This document shows positions 27,587 through 36,678 of a stretch of 64,000 bases of DNA, piece by piece. A program made the translations under genes and the position numbers. Each line of letters opens with the position of its first letter. Position 1 is the first letter of the stretch. A model generated the notes under the pieces. That model was not told the DNA's origin and did not search any database. It saw only the letters and a list, made by a program, of their open reading frames with translations. Source of the DNA: Natronoglomus mannanivorans (GTDB lineage: Archaea; Halobacteriota; Halobacteria; Halobacteriales; Natrialbaceae); NCBI GenBank assembly GCA_025517485.1, contig JAOPKB010000013.1, forward strand, positions 115,589 through 179,588. Direction: 5' to 3'.

Positions 27587-28051
27587 TCAGGCGCCGGGAC
27601 GAGGCATCGTCTCGAGGTCCCGGATTCGAGGCGTCTTTTCGACGGACTGGTATTGACGTTGCCACGCGTCCGCCGGGAAGAGACCGTTTCGGTCGAACAG
27701 TTCGCGGGCCGGTTCGGTGAGTTCGTAGAACTCGTAGGGGTAGTCCCGAAGCCGCTCGCCGACCTCGAACTCGCGCTCTCGAACGACGCCGACGTCTTCC
27801 AACGTCTCGAGGTGCCGGCGGATGGCGTCGTCACTCAGCGGTGGATTCATGTAGTCTAACTCCTCGACGCTGGGCATTCCCTTCGAGTGCCCGACGATGT
27901 CTGCGAGGAGGTCGGCCCGTTTCTTGTCGGTCGCCTTCTGCAGTGCGCGCCAGGAATCGAACTCCCCGTTTCCGTCCTCGCCGTCGGCGTTGGTGTTCCG
28001 CGTGGCTTGCGGTGGGTCGGTTCCCGTCATTTCACGTCTCGTATTTTCCAT
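27587..28051 (-). CDS. Winged-helix ArsR-like regulator
   Basis: This 154-residue protein has an ArsR/winged-helix domain at about 35-125. Helix GEFDSWRALQKATDKKRADL is followed by VGHSKGMPSVEELDYMNPPL and the recognition helix DDAIRRHLETLEDVGVV with a wing EREFEVGERLRDYPYEFYEL. The C-terminus is short. Start candidates are ATG 28051 and ATG 28030; the former is given because upstream TTTAAG near 28068 could serve as promoter. It is divergent from the aminotransferase gene; a regulatory link is possible. Confidence 0.7.
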   Translation of the reverse strand: MENTRREMTGTDPPQATRNTNADGEDGNGEFDSWRALQKATDKKRADLLADIVGHSKGMPSVEELDYMNPPLSDDAIRRHLETLEDVGVVREREFEVGERLRDYPYEFYELTEPARELFDRNGLFPADAWQRQYQSVEKTPRIRDLETMPRPGA

Positions 28052-28439
28052 CGAGGAGCTAGAACTTAAACAGACTGACACTCGAGGGGAGGAGAAAGAC
28101 GCCTCACTCTCTCTATCTCTCTCAGTAGTGCTCGAGGACGCCCTTCTTGTTGAATGAACGCAGTGGAGGCGTCGATTAGGCACATTTCTCCCAAGAGTTA
28201 TTCGTGCAGAGCAATGCGGTGATCTGCCGTCCATTGGCGACGTGATACCGGCGAATGACGGCTCGAGCGTGTAGTTAGCAGACCCCATCACGATGTTCGA
28301 GCGAGCTGGAGACGGGCCACGTATTTTCTATTCTCTTGGAACCCGCTATCGGTGCTCGGTAGAGTGCTCTGTTTTTCTTTCAAAGAACACAGATACCACT
28401 CCCGAAGCGTACTTCTTCGCACACCCAGTGACTCTTCGC
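28052..28439. other. Divergent intergenic region
   Basis: This 388-nt spacer separates the ArsR-like regulator (minus) from the aminotransferase (plus). No credible gene is present; the ORF continuing upstream from 28440 to 28293 encodes a Cys/Tyr-rich stretch unlike aminotransferases. It holds AT-rich promoter-like parts near 28060-28072 and 28320-28332, and a perfect 6-bp dyad TTCTTTCAAAGAA at 28375-28387, about 53 nt before the aminotransferase start. The dyad could be an operator. Confidence 0.4.
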
Positions 28440-29513
28440 ATGCAGATCGATCCCTTCGAACTCGAGCGCTGGTTCGCCGAGTACGAACACGAGGCGGATA
28501 TCATGCTCGCCGAGAGCGGCATCCGTAGCCTGCCGGCGAGTCGCTTCGACACCGATCCCGGCGATCTGGGCTACGTGATCCCGACGAACGGCGATCCCGA
28601 GTTTCGGGCCGAGGTGGCGAGACGGTACGACAGAGACGCCGACGAGGTGCTCTTTACCTGTGGAACGCAGGAGGCGAACTTCCTGGCCTTTCTCTCCGTA
28701 CTCGGCGGGGACGGTCACGCGGTCGTCGTCACTCCGACCTATCAGGCGCTGCACGCGGTCCCCGACGCAATCGGCGAGGTGACACGCGTTCCGCTCGAGG
28801 AACCCGACTGGACGCTCTCGGTCGACGCGGTCGCCGAGGCGATCCGGCCGGAGACCGAGGTGATCGTGGTGAACAACCCGAACAATCCCACCGGCCGGTA
28901 CCACTCAGCGGAGACCGTCCGGGCGCTGTACGACCTCGCGGCCGACAACGACGCGTACCTGCTCTGTGACGAGGTGTATCGCCTGCTCGCCGACGATCCG
29001 CTGCCGCCGGTCGCGAGTATGGGGCCTCACGGGCTCTCGACGACGAGTCTGACCAAGGCCTACGGTCTCGCAGGACTGCGCTTTGGCTGGCTGGTCGGCG
29101 ACCGCGAGGTGGTCGACGCCGCCTGGAACTGGAAGGACTACACCACGATCTCGCCGTCGCCGTTCGGCCAGCACGTCGCCCGGCAGGCGTTGGGCGAGCA
29201 GGAAGACGACATCCTCACGGAAAACCGCCGACTCGCCACCGACCACCGCGAACGCGTGCGCGAGTTTTTGGATACACACGGTCTGGAGTGGCACGACCCC
29301 GTCGGCGTCAACGGCTTCGTGACCGTCCCCGAGGGGTTCGAGAACGGCCGCGAGTTCTGCCGGACCGTCGTCGAGGAGGCCAGCGTCGTCCTCGCACCCG
29401 GCGAGTGTTTCGGCTATCCCGACTACTTCCGGATCGGCTTCGGCTTGGCGACCGAGGACCTCGAAGACGGTCTCGAGCGGGTAGGGCAGGTGCTCGAGGC
29501 CGAGGATCGGTAG
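28440..29513 (+). CDS. PLP-dependent class I/II aminotransferase
   Basis: This 357-residue protein has fold-type I elements: a glycine/Thr phosphate loop (FTCGTQEANFLAFLSVLGG), VVNNPNNPTGRYH with the Asn and Pro-Thr-Gly stretch, DEVYRLL with the pyridine-binding Asp, and the Schiff-base Lys in STTSLTKAYGLAGLRFGW (about residue 206). The C-terminal Arg is in YFRIGFGLA. The enzyme transfers amino groups from an amino acid; the substrate is not fixed by sequence. The start MQIDPFELERWFAEYEHEAD fits homologues. A shorter divergent regulator lies upstream. Confidence 0.9.
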   Translation: MQIDPFELERWFAEYEHEADIMLAESGIRSLPASRFDTDPGDLGYVIPTNGDPEFRAEVARRYDRDADEVLFTCGTQEANFLAFLSVLGGDGHAVVVTPTYQALHAVPDAIGEVTRVPLEEPDWTLSVDAVAEAIRPETEVIVVNNPNNPTGRYHSAETVRALYDLAADNDAYLLCDEVYRLLADDPLPPVASMGPHGLSTTSLTKAYGLAGLRFGWLVGDREVVDAAWNWKDYTTISPSPFGQHVARQALGEQEDDILTENRRLATDHRERVREFLDTHGLEWHDPVGVNGFVTVPEGFENGREFCRTVVEEASVVLAPGECFGYPDYFRIGFGLATEDLEDGLERVGQVLEAEDR

Positions 29514-29539
29514 GTCGCCGTCTCGTGTCGGGCGGAGTC

Positions 29540-30070
29540 TCAGTCGTCGGGGCGCTCTTCGACTTCGATTATCGGGTCGTACGCTCGATGGACCCGTTTG
29601 ATTCCGGACTCGGCGGTGAGTTTCCAGTCGCCGGCGACCGTCGCGTCGAACGGCCCGGTGGTGAAGAATCTCGCGGCGCCGGCGGGGAGTTCGTCGTCGC
29701 CGTCGACGGCGATGGTCGCCGTCTGGACGTTTTCGTCTTCGTCTCCGTTGCCGTCTCCCTCTCCGGTCGGCGCAACGAGTCTCACACGGACGTCGCCGGT
29801 AACCGGTTCGCCACCGGCATTTCCGAGGACGACGCCGACGTCGAACTCGTCGCCGACGACGATCCCGTTCGGATCCTGTGGCTGATTCCGGAGGAGGACG
29901 AACGCTCCCGGCGCATCGTCGTCGACGTCGAACGCGGGGGCATCGGCGGCGGAATCCGCGTTCGTCTGGCTTCGATTGCTGGTATCGCTCGTTCCGGAGC
30001 CACGGTTCAGACAGCCAGCAGCGACGGACACACCGACTGCAAGTGCAGTGAGGAGGGCACGGCGGCGCAT
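29540..30070 (-). CDS. Predicted lipoprotein
   Basis: This 176-residue protein starts with MRRRALLTALAVGVSVAAGC, giving an Arg-rich N-region, a hydrophobic stretch and a lipobox (VAAGC, Cys20), so it is probably exported and lipid-anchored. The mature part is acidic with a beta-sandwich-like pattern (FVLLRNQPQDPNGIVVGDEF, DVGVVLGNAGGEPVTGDVRV). ATG 30070 is chosen as the start that gives the signal peptide. No function could be assigned. Confidence 0.7.
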   Translation of the reverse strand: MRRRALLTALAVGVSVAAGCLNRGSGTSDTSNRSQTNADSAADAPAFDVDDDAPGAFVLLRNQPQDPNGIVVGDEFDVGVVLGNAGGEPVTGDVRVRLVAPTGEGDGNGDEDENVQTATIAVDGDDELPAGAARFFTTGPFDATVAGDWKLTAESGIKRVHRAYDPIIEVEERPDD

Positions 30071-30189
30071 ATCGGACGTCGAACAGATAGCGGCATAAAA
30101 TTGCGGGATTTGCACACGAGTGTGTCCCGAACTCGGCGCTCGTCAGCGACGGCGGGACTCGAGAACCACCGTCTTACTGTCGCCTCCGT

Positions 30190-30852
30190 TCAGTACTCGC
30201 GACACTCGCCCCACAGCACCGCTCGATCGTCCTCGTTCTCGTCCCCGTCCTCGTCTCCGTCCTCACCATCGGCTCTCGACTCGACGTCCTGTCGGAGACC
30301 GTGTGCCCGATAGCTCGAGTCCGTGACGAGCCGGTCTGCCAGTTCGACTGGAACGCCCACCCGTCGGCACTCGCCGGAGACGAGCAGGCCGTCGGGGCCG
30401 AACGTGAACTGGACGTCGTAGTGACTGACGGGGTCGTCTGCGGCGTCGAAGACCGGATGGACGGCCGCGAGAACGTCGGCAACGTAGTCGAACACCAGTT
30501 CCATCCCGGGGGTGTCGGTCGTCCCGAGCGGGACGCGGACGATCGGGACGAGGGCGACGTTCGTCGACTCCCCGCTGGTCTCAGTGACGACAGTCGCCAC
30601 CTCACGCACCGTGATCGGCGATTCGAGGTGCGTTCCGATACCTGGCGCCATCGACGCTTCGAGTGCGCCGTCGGCCCGACGCTCGAGATCGCGGCGGTCT
30701 TCGACGAGTGACACACGCTCGCGGCGTCGAGTGGTGAGGCGTCCGGTGGGTCCGCTCGTGAGAGCCCGCACTCGAGTTCGGATCCGAGACCGGAACAGAC
30801 CGACAGCGAGAGCCAGACCCAACACGAACAGTCCGACGAGGACGAACTCCAT
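30190..30852 (-). CDS. Single-pass membrane protein, unknown function
   Basis: This 220-residue protein begins with a transmembrane helix (EFVLVGLFVLGLALAVGLF) followed by a basic stretch (RSRIRTRVRAL), indicating an N-terminal anchor with a cytoplasmic remainder. The body (about 75-190) is alpha/beta with no recognised motif. It ends with a GAC/GAG low-complexity patch (DGEDGDEDGDENEDD). ATG 30852 is chosen. It is divergent from aIF5A. Confidence 0.6.
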   Translation of the reverse strand: MEFVLVGLFVLGLALAVGLFRSRIRTRVRALTSGPTGRLTTRRRERVSLVEDRRDLERRADGALEASMAPGIGTHLESPITVREVATVVTETSGESTNVALVPIVRVPLGTTDTPGMELVFDYVADVLAAVHPVFDAADDPVSHYDVQFTFGPDGLLVSGECRRVGVPVELADRLVTDSSYRAHGLRQDVESRADGEDGDEDGDENEDDRAVLWGECREY

Positions 30853-30991
30853 CGTCCGATGGCACGTTTCGGTCCGCAAAAAGACTGTTTCTGTGCCGTC
30901 TCGCACGTCCGGGTTCGGCTCCATCACGCCGTCGTCGGACGCGAGACGGGTATTCTCCGCCTCTCGGAACCACTGTCGCGAATCCGTTCCA

Positions 30992-31007
30992 AACGGTTTA
31001 TGCCGTT
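30992..31007 (+). promoter_or_regulatory. TATA element within inverted repeat, aIF5A promoter
   Basis: AACGG-TTTATG-CCGTT forms a 5-bp dyad around a TATA-like TTTATG centred about 28 nt before the ATG at 31027. The spacing fits a haloarchaeal core promoter with a very short or absent leader. The dyad could also be an operator. Inference from spacing. Confidence 0.5.
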
Positions 31008-31026
31008 CGGTTGATTACCTCGCCGT

Positions 31027-31401
31027 ATGGCGAAACAGCAGACAGAAGTTCGCGAACTCCAGGAAGGAAGTTACGTGATGATCGACGACGCCGCCTGTAA
31101 GATCAACGCATACAGTACTGCAAAGCCCGGCAAACACGGCAGTGCCAAGGCCCGAGTCGAGGCGCGAGGCGTCTTCGACGGCAAGAAACGTTCGCTCTCC
31201 CAGCCCGTCGACGCGAAGATCTGGGTCCCGATCATCGAGCGCAAACAGGGACAGGTCGTCTCCGTCGACGGCGACGACATGCAGGTCATGGACCTCGAGA
31301 CCTACGAGACCATGACGATGCGCGTCCCCGAGGACACCGACGTCTCCCCCGACGACAACATCGAGTACCTCGAACTCGAGAACCAGCGAAAGATCGTCTG
31401 A
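31027..31401 (+). CDS. Translation initiation factor 5A (aIF5A)
   Basis: This 124-residue protein is aIF5A. The hypusination loop is TAKPGKHGSAKARVEARGVF, with Lys36 as the modified residue. An SH3-like N-domain and an OB-fold C-domain (VVSVDGDDMQVMDLETYETM) are present. aIF5A relieves ribosome stalling at proline-rich and other hard sequences after hypusine (or deoxyhypusine) modification. Its stop overlaps the agmatinase start by one nucleotide, and deoxyhypusine synthase is encoded 3.5 kb downstream, so factor and modifiers are close together. Confidence 0.95.
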   Translation: MAKQQTEVRELQEGSYVMIDDAACKINAYSTAKPGKHGSAKARVEARGVFDGKKRSLSQPVDAKIWVPIIERKQGQVVSVDGDDMQVMDLETYETMTMRVPEDTDVSPDDNIEYLELENQRKIV

Positions 31402-32264
31402 TGTTTCCGGGGGCGGTCGCCGAGCGCGAGGACGCGAACTTCGTGGTCGTCGGTGCGCCCCTGGACGTATCGACGACGTTTCAGCCGGGGACCCGTTTCG
31501 GGCCCCGGAGAATCCGAACGTTTGCGGAAACGTTCGACGACTACGATTCTCGGACGACCCAGCACTTCTCCGAGCGACAGGTCCACGACCACGGCGACGT
31601 CCACGCGTGGGACGACGCCGCCGAGTACCTCGAATTCCTCGAGGGAACCCTGACTGACGTGGTCTGGGACGACGCGGTTCCGCTCTTGCTGGGCGGGGAA
31701 CACACCGTCTCGGTGGCGGGCGTGCGAGCGACGGCACCCGACGTGTTCGTCTGTCTCGACGCCCACCTCGACCTTCGAGAGGAGTACGACGGCAATCCCC
31801 TCTCTCACGCCTGCGTGACCCGACACGCCCTCGAGGTCGCCGACGAAGCGATCGTCCTCGGTGCGCGGACGGGCAGTGAATCCGAGTGGCAGCGGGCGAG
31901 TAGGGAGGACGTGACCGTCGTCCCGCCCGAATCAGTCGGCGAGTGGAACTTCGGGGACCGACTCGCCGACCGCGAGGTCTATCTCAGCGTCGACATCGAC
32001 GCGGCCGATCCCGCCTACGCGCCCGGAACCGGGACGATGGAGCCCTTCGGCCTCGAACCCCGCGAGATCCGTGACGTCGTCCGCGAGGTCGCGCCACACG
32101 CCGTCGGATTCGACGTCGTCGAAGTGAACGACCGCGACGACGGACAGGCGGCGACGCTCGCGGCGAAGGTGTGTCGGGAGTTCGTCTTCTCGAGGGCTGC
32201 TGTCGACGACGGCGACAGTGAAGACGGCGATAGCGGCGGCACCTCTCTCGATACCGACGATTGA
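31401..32264 (+). CDS. speB: Agmatinase-family ureohydrolase
   Basis: This 287-residue protein has the arginase/agmatinase manganese motifs: GGEHTVSVAG (about 98-107), DAHLDLREEYDGNPLSHACV (about 117-136) and SVDIDAADPAYAPGTGTMEP (about 196-215). The first ATG overlaps the aIF5A stop (TGATG). In Haloferax, the homologue next to the aIF5A gene is needed for hypusination: agmatine is attached to the lysine first, then this hydrolase removes the guanidino group as urea. The overlap here argues for the same role, though hydrolysis of free agmatine to putrescine is also possible. The C-terminal 20 residues are an acidic Asp/Gly tail. Confidence 0.9.
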   Translation: MFPGAVAEREDANFVVVGAPLDVSTTFQPGTRFGPRRIRTFAETFDDYDSRTTQHFSERQVHDHGDVHAWDDAAEYLEFLEGTLTDVVWDDAVPLLLGGEHTVSVAGVRATAPDVFVCLDAHLDLREEYDGNPLSHACVTRHALEVADEAIVLGARTGSESEWQRASREDVTVVPPESVGEWNFGDRLADREVYLSVDIDAADPAYAPGTGTMEPFGLEPREIRDVVREVAPHAVGFDVVEVNDRDDGQAATLAAKVCREFVFSRAAVDDGDSEDGDSGGTSLDTDD

Positions 32265-32294
32265 CGGATCGCCGCGTAGCCGACGCGTTCCCTC

Positions 32295-33188
32295 TCACTC
32301 CGTCTCTGTCTCTGTCTCCGTCTCTGTCTCCGTCTCGACCGCGGATACCTCGAGTTCCGCCGTCGCCTCCTCGACCCAGTCAGGTCGTTCGACCGTCGTC
32401 TCGCCCACGTCGACGTACGTCACTCGTTCGACGTACTCGAGCGGCTCGTCGTACCTGTCGGTGACCCCCGCGAGTTCGTACTGGCGAATCAGTCCGTCCG
32501 ATTCGACGAGAAGCCGGACGTCGATCCGCTCGTCGGCGCTGAAGGGATGGGTCGGTCCACTGGCTCGACCGTCGAGGCGGGCGCCGTCGTCGAGTTCGGT
32601 CACGGTCGTGTTCTCCGCCGTCCCGAGCGCGTAGACGACCCATACCGGCGCCGTCCTGATCTGTCGCGGCCAGTTCGTGTCGTACTCGACCGTTCCGTTC
32701 GCGACGTCGACTCGCTCGAGGGAATGCCCGTCTTCGATCCAGTACTCGCGGACGACCGGATCCTCTGGACGAGGTTGGACACTCTCCGTGCGTTCGAACA
32801 CGAGGATCGGCTCGCCGCCAGAGGTTACCCGAACCAGTTGTTCGGTTTCTGCGCGGACGGCCCCCGACTCGTCCACGTAGCGTTTTTGGACGTGGTAGGT
32901 GTGGGACTGGTTCGCGACGGTTGCTCGATGGTTCTCGAAGAACATCCACTCGTCGACGATTCCGGCGGTCGTCAGTTCGGGCTGTACGTACGTGTCAGGC
33001 GACTCAGTGTCAGTGACCGTACTCACACTCTCAGCCGTTCCCGACGCCCTCTCGCCCTCGAGTGACCGATCGACCGTCTCGTCGACGTCGTAGGGCTCGC
33101 GGTCGGGCGTCTCGTCGGTGACGCCGCTACACCCTGCGACGAGGATCAGGAGGACGATCGCGATCACGAGTCGCACTCCTCGAGACAT
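32295..33188 (-). CDS. Predicted lipoprotein (outer membrane-like carrier fold)
   Basis: This 297-residue protein has a lipoprotein signal: MSRGVRLVIAIVLLILVAGC, with Cys20 in VAGC. The mature part after an acidic linker (about 20-75) has alternating beta strands (HTYHVQKRYVDESGAVRAET, RIDVRLLVESDGLIRQYEL) resembling LolA/LppX-type folds that bind hydrophobic ligands. It ends with a (TE)n tail coded by hexanucleotide repeats at about 32303-32338. Extracellular, membrane-anchored. Function not known. Confidence 0.7.
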   Translation of the reverse strand: MSRGVRLVIAIVLLILVAGCSGVTDETPDREPYDVDETVDRSLEGERASGTAESVSTVTDTESPDTYVQPELTTAGIVDEWMFFENHRATVANQSHTYHVQKRYVDESGAVRAETEQLVRVTSGGEPILVFERTESVQPRPEDPVVREYWIEDGHSLERVDVANGTVEYDTNWPRQIRTAPVWVVYALGTAENTTVTELDDGARLDGRASGPTHPFSADERIDVRLLVESDGLIRQYELAGVTDRYDEPLEYVERVTYVDVGETTVERPDWVEEATAELEVSAVETETETETETETE

Positions 33189-33260
33189 GATAGCATCCGT
33201 ACGGCGCCGAGCGGGAAAGACTCTCCTGTCTCCATGGTTTCGCTCGAGGTCGACTGCGTT

Positions 33261-33809
33261 TCAGGTATCTTCGGTGTCGTCGTTTTCGTCCTCATTTCCG
33301 TCTCCCGCCGCGCGTTCGAACTCCCACCGGGTCGCGTCGTCCGGATAGTCACGCCAGGCGAAGACGACCGACGGCTCGACCGCGAAAAAGGGCGTGCCGT
33401 GGTCGACGCCGTACTTCCGCTCGTACGCGGCGTCGAGGCGCTCGAGCAACTCGGCCTCGGCGGTCTCCTCGTCGATCCGCCGCGCCCGACCTTCGACGAT
33501 CACCACTTCGTCGGCGCTCTCGCGGTGGACGACGATCGCGGGATCGCTCGCGAGGTTTCGAACCCAGCGTGTCTTCTCGCCGCCACCGCAGTGGAACGTC
33601 CCGTCGACGCAGACGCCCCACGTCGGCCGGACGTGTGGCTGGCCGTCGGGTCGGACCGTCGTCACCCAGTAGGAGCGATCCGCCGCGAGCGTCTCCTCGA
33701 CGAACCCCCACGGGAGCAACCCCTGACTGCTCGCGGGAATCCCGTAACTGTCCTCGGTGTGGGGACGCCCTCGCGTTCCCGTGTCGTCGGCCGAGTCGTG
33801 CTGGCTCAT
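33261..33809 (-). CDS. Pyridoxamine 5'-phosphate oxidase-like FMN-binding protein
   Basis: This 182-residue protein has a split-barrel fold: SYWVTTVRPDGQPHVRPTWG, then GTFHCGGGEKTRWVRNLASD, AIVVHRESADEVVIVEGRAR, and FAVEPSVVFAWRDYPDDATR. These match PNPOx-like proteins that bind FMN or F420 and oxidise or reduce small substrates. The cofactor cannot be settled from sequence alone. The C-terminal 20 residues are acidic. Confidence 0.85.
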   Translation of the reverse strand: MSQHDSADDTGTRGRPHTEDSYGIPASSQGLLPWGFVEETLAADRSYWVTTVRPDGQPHVRPTWGVCVDGTFHCGGGEKTRWVRNLASDPAIVVHRESADEVVIVEGRARRIDEETAEAELLERLDAAYERKYGVDHGTPFFAVEPSVVFAWRDYPDDATRWEFERAAGDGNEDENDDTEDT

Positions 33810-34032
33810 CGGATCCTAGACGGCGTCTGTCAGGATAAATCGTGTGTACACGTGACACTCCTCGAGATCGTTTTCGATTCGGTTCTTCCGGCGCGTGATC
33901 TCCGTGTCCACACTCGAGTGAGGTCTCCGGATTCGATCTCGAGGGGACCGACACACGACGCGACTCTCGTTCGCACGGACGCGACGAACCGAATGGGTCG
34001 AATACAAGGTACTGGTCGCCGATACGCCGAGC

Positions 34033-34797
34033 ATGGAACGCTCGGAATTCGTCGACCGACTCGATTCTCGACTTCGGATCGCCGACTACGCCGACCTCGA
34101 CGCGAGCGCGAACGGCTTACAGATCGGCTCGAGAGACGGCGAGATCGACCACGTCGCCTTCGCCGTCGACGGCGTCCAGCAGACGTTCGAGCTGGCGATC
34201 GACGCCGGCGCTGACGCCCTCGTGGTCCACCACGGCATCTCCTGGGGCGGGTTCGATCGCGTGACCGGCCGAACCTACGATCGCATCGCGCCCCTGGTCG
34301 AGAACGACCTCGCGCTCTACGTCGCCCACCTCCCGCTGGACGGCCACCAGGAACTCGGGAACGCCGCCGGCGTCGCCGACGTCCTCGGCCTCGAGGACCG
34401 CACACCCTTCGGCGAACTCGGGCCGGAGTATGTCGGCCAGCGAGGGACCGCACAGGAGGCGTACACGCCCGCCGAGCTTCGCGAGCGTCTCGAGACCGAA
34501 CTCGACGGAAATCGGGACGTCCAGTTCCTCGAGTTCGGTCGCGACGAGATCGAGGAGGTCGCGATCCTCACCGGCAGCGGCACCGACTACCTCGACGAGG
34601 CCGTCGCGGCGGGTGCGGACGCGCTGATCACGGGCGAAGGAAAACAGAAAGTCTACCACGAAGCCCGGGAAGCCGGCATCCACGTCGCCCTCGCCGGCCA
34701 CTACGCGACCGAGACGTTCGGCGTTCGAGCGCTCCAAGAGCTCGCAGCGGAGTGGGGGCTCGAGACGACGTATCTCGACGTACCGACGGGGCTCTGA
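34033..34797 (+). CDS. Nif3-like dinuclear metal-centre protein
   Basis: This 254-residue protein has the Nif3/YbgI signatures: ADALVVHHGISWGG with paired His metal ligands (about 62-63), LYVAHLPLDGHQELGNAAGV (about 95-114), and ITGEGKQKVYHEAREAGIHV with GHYATETFGV near the end. These proteins form hexameric rings with two metal ions per subunit; they have been linked to GTP cyclohydrolase-like activity but no role is firmly established. It is on the same strand as, and 150 nt before, the DHS gene. Confidence 0.88.
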   Translation: MERSEFVDRLDSRLRIADYADLDASANGLQIGSRDGEIDHVAFAVDGVQQTFELAIDAGADALVVHHGISWGGFDRVTGRTYDRIAPLVENDLALYVAHLPLDGHQELGNAAGVADVLGLEDRTPFGELGPEYVGQRGTAQEAYTPAELRERLETELDGNRDVQFLEFGRDEIEEVAILTGSGTDYLDEAVAAGADALITGEGKQKVYHEAREAGIHVALAGHYATETFGVRALQELAAEWGLETTYLDVPTGL

Positions 34798-34946
34798 GTC
34801 CGGCTCGTCGCTCGCCTGCTGGGTACGTCAGTAACCCGGCCGCTCGAGTCATCGCTGGGGTAGACGTGACCGCCTCCCGAGTGCAGCATCGTCGACCGTG
34901 ACCACGAATCGCGGCGTTCAAACCGCTGGCTCGCTCACTCGCGAAC

Positions 34947-36020
34947 ATGACCGACGAGAGCGAGGACGAGGGCGAGCACGGCCACGATCACGAAGGTGAA
35001 GGCGAAGGCGAGAGCGAAGGCTATCACGAACCCGACCGAGAGACCTTCTCGCACGACCCAGTCGGCCACACTGAGGTCCGGGCGGGGATGACCGTCGGCG
35101 ACCTGGTCGAGCAGTACGGACGAGCCGGCCTCGGCGCAGCCGACGTCCACGAGGCTGCCGACGTCACGGCGAAGATGTTCGACGACGACGTCACCGTCTT
35201 CTTCGGTCTCGCGGGTGCGATGGCGCCGACGGGCATGCGCCGGATCGTCTCGGATCTCATCCGCGACGGCTACATCGACGTGCTCGTGACGACCGGGGCG
35301 AACCTCACCCACGACTCGATCGAGGCCATCGGCGGCAAACACCACCACGGCGAGGTCCACGCCGAGGGCAAGACCGAGCGCGAACACGACGAGACGTTAC
35401 GCGACGAGGAAGTCGACCGCATCTACAACGTCTACCTCCCACAGGAGCACTTCGCCGACTTCGAAGGCCACCTCCGCGAAGAAGTCTTCCCCGAAATCGA
35501 GGAGACGGTCTCGATCGAGCGGCTCACGCGCGAACTCGGGCGAGCGAACGCCGAAGTCAACGACCGCAAGGGAATCGAGGAAGACGCGGGTATCGCTGCC
35601 GCGGCCTACGAGAACGACGTTCCCGTCTACTGTCCGGCGATCCAGGACTCCGTCCTCGGGTTGCAAGCCTGGATGTACTCCCAGACCACGGACTTCTCGC
35701 TCGACGCCCTCGCCGACATGACGCCGCTCACGGATCGCGCCTTCGAGGCTGAAGAGGCCGGCGCCTTCGTCGTCGGCGGCGGCGTCCCCAAGAACTTCAC
35801 CCTCCAGACGATGCTCGTCACCCCCGGCGCCTACGACTACGCCGTCCAGCTCACAATGGACCCGCCACAGACCGGTGGGTTGTCGGGCGCGACCCTCGAC
35901 GAAGCCCGCTCGTGGGGGAAACTCGAGAAAGACGCCGAGAACGTCTCCGTCTACGCGGACGCCTCCGTAACCCTGCCGCTGATCGTCGCCGCGGCGCGAG
36001 AGCGACTCGAGTCGACGTAG
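34947..36020 (+). CDS. dhs: Deoxyhypusine synthase
   Basis: This 357-residue enzyme transfers a butylamine group to Lys36 of aIF5A. Family motifs seen include FFGLAGAMAPTGMRRIVSDL, VTTGANLTHDSIEAIGG, VYCPAIQDSVLGLQAW and the catalytic lysine K282 in VVGGGVPKNFTLQ. The N-terminal 38 residues are an Asp/Glu/His/Gly-rich lineage-specific extension (GEHGHDHEGEGEGESEGYHE) encoded by short GAAGGC-like repeats. With aIF5A and agmatinase 3-4 kb upstream, the window holds all three known proteins of the haloarchaeal hypusination route. Confidence 0.93.
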   Translation: MTDESEDEGEHGHDHEGEGEGESEGYHEPDRETFSHDPVGHTEVRAGMTVGDLVEQYGRAGLGAADVHEAADVTAKMFDDDVTVFFGLAGAMAPTGMRRIVSDLIRDGYIDVLVTTGANLTHDSIEAIGGKHHHGEVHAEGKTEREHDETLRDEEVDRIYNVYLPQEHFADFEGHLREEVFPEIEETVSIERLTRELGRANAEVNDRKGIEEDAGIAAAAYENDVPVYCPAIQDSVLGLQAWMYSQTTDFSLDALADMTPLTDRAFEAEEAGAFVVGGGVPKNFTLQTMLVTPGAYDYAVQLTMDPPQTGGLSGATLDEARSWGKLEKDAENVSVYADASVTLPLIVAAARERLEST

Positions 36021-36124
36021 GGTGTTCGTATTCGTCGTCGTTTTGTAACACTGTTGCCACTATCTGCGTGTGGTAGCGTATGCACGTGGGCTCTTTATAC
36101 GGGATTCTCTCGTGTGAGTAGTCG

Positions 36125-36319
36125 ATGGATCGCATCCTAAATGTCCGGACGAACACACTTCACAAACCGCGAACTGACACGAGTGAGCAACGGACGGAGT
36201 GTGGAGCGCTGTTGCACGTCCCCCGGGATCACGTCGAGGAGGTTTCGGGGGCGGATTTCGAGACGACGGCCGCCGTGAGCCAGTGTGGTCGGTGTTTCGA
36301 AGACGGCGGTGGCTACTGA
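36125..36319 (+). CDS. Small Cys-containing haloarchaeal protein
   Basis: This 64-residue protein has Cys26 and a C-terminal CGRC pair with His residues at 13, 31 and 36, so metal binding is conceivable. The start ATG 36125 is supported by a TATA element TTTATAC at 36094-36100, centred 28 nt upstream, which fits a leaderless transcript. No family recognised. Confidence 0.6.
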   Translation: MDRILNVRTNTLHKPRTDTSEQRTECGALLHVPRDHVEEVSGADFETTAAVSQCGRCFEDGGGY

Positions 36320-36678
36320 CGCTGTCGAATTCTCCGTTCTCCTCTCTCTCGGGTCGACCCGCTCGACCGCTCTCGAGTTCTCGATCGTGATTCTGATTCT
36401 GATTCTGATGCTCGTCCTGCGAACGGCTTGCCTCCTCGCGCGGAGAGACGATCGTGGCTCGAATCGATCGTAATGACCGAACTCGAGAGCGGGCGGGCGA
36501 CCTACGACATCGTATGGGCGGTCTCGCGGGGCTGACGAACACGCTGTAACGATCTGCCTATCGAACCGCGGTCTTCGAGAAGGACGGTGGCCGCCACGCG
36601 ACGGGCTCGCCAACTCGAGGCCCACCTCGGGTTACGGGAGCCAAAACTCGACGAGTAGCGATCGACGACGGACCGGCG
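36320..36678. other. Intergenic region with ATTCTG repeat
   Basis: This 359-nt stretch between a small plus-strand gene and the convergent aldo/keto reductase holds no convincing gene. It contains a short GATTCT tandem run (about four copies, 36388-36410). Longer frames through it are Arg/Ser-rich shadows. A terminator function for the flanking convergent genes is possible but no clear hairpin was seen. Confidence 0.4.

Noticed and set aside
28293..28439. N-terminal extension of the aminotransferase from the ATG at 28293
   Set aside because: The 49 added residues are Cys/Tyr/Phe-rich and unlike the family; the conserved N-terminus starts at 28440.
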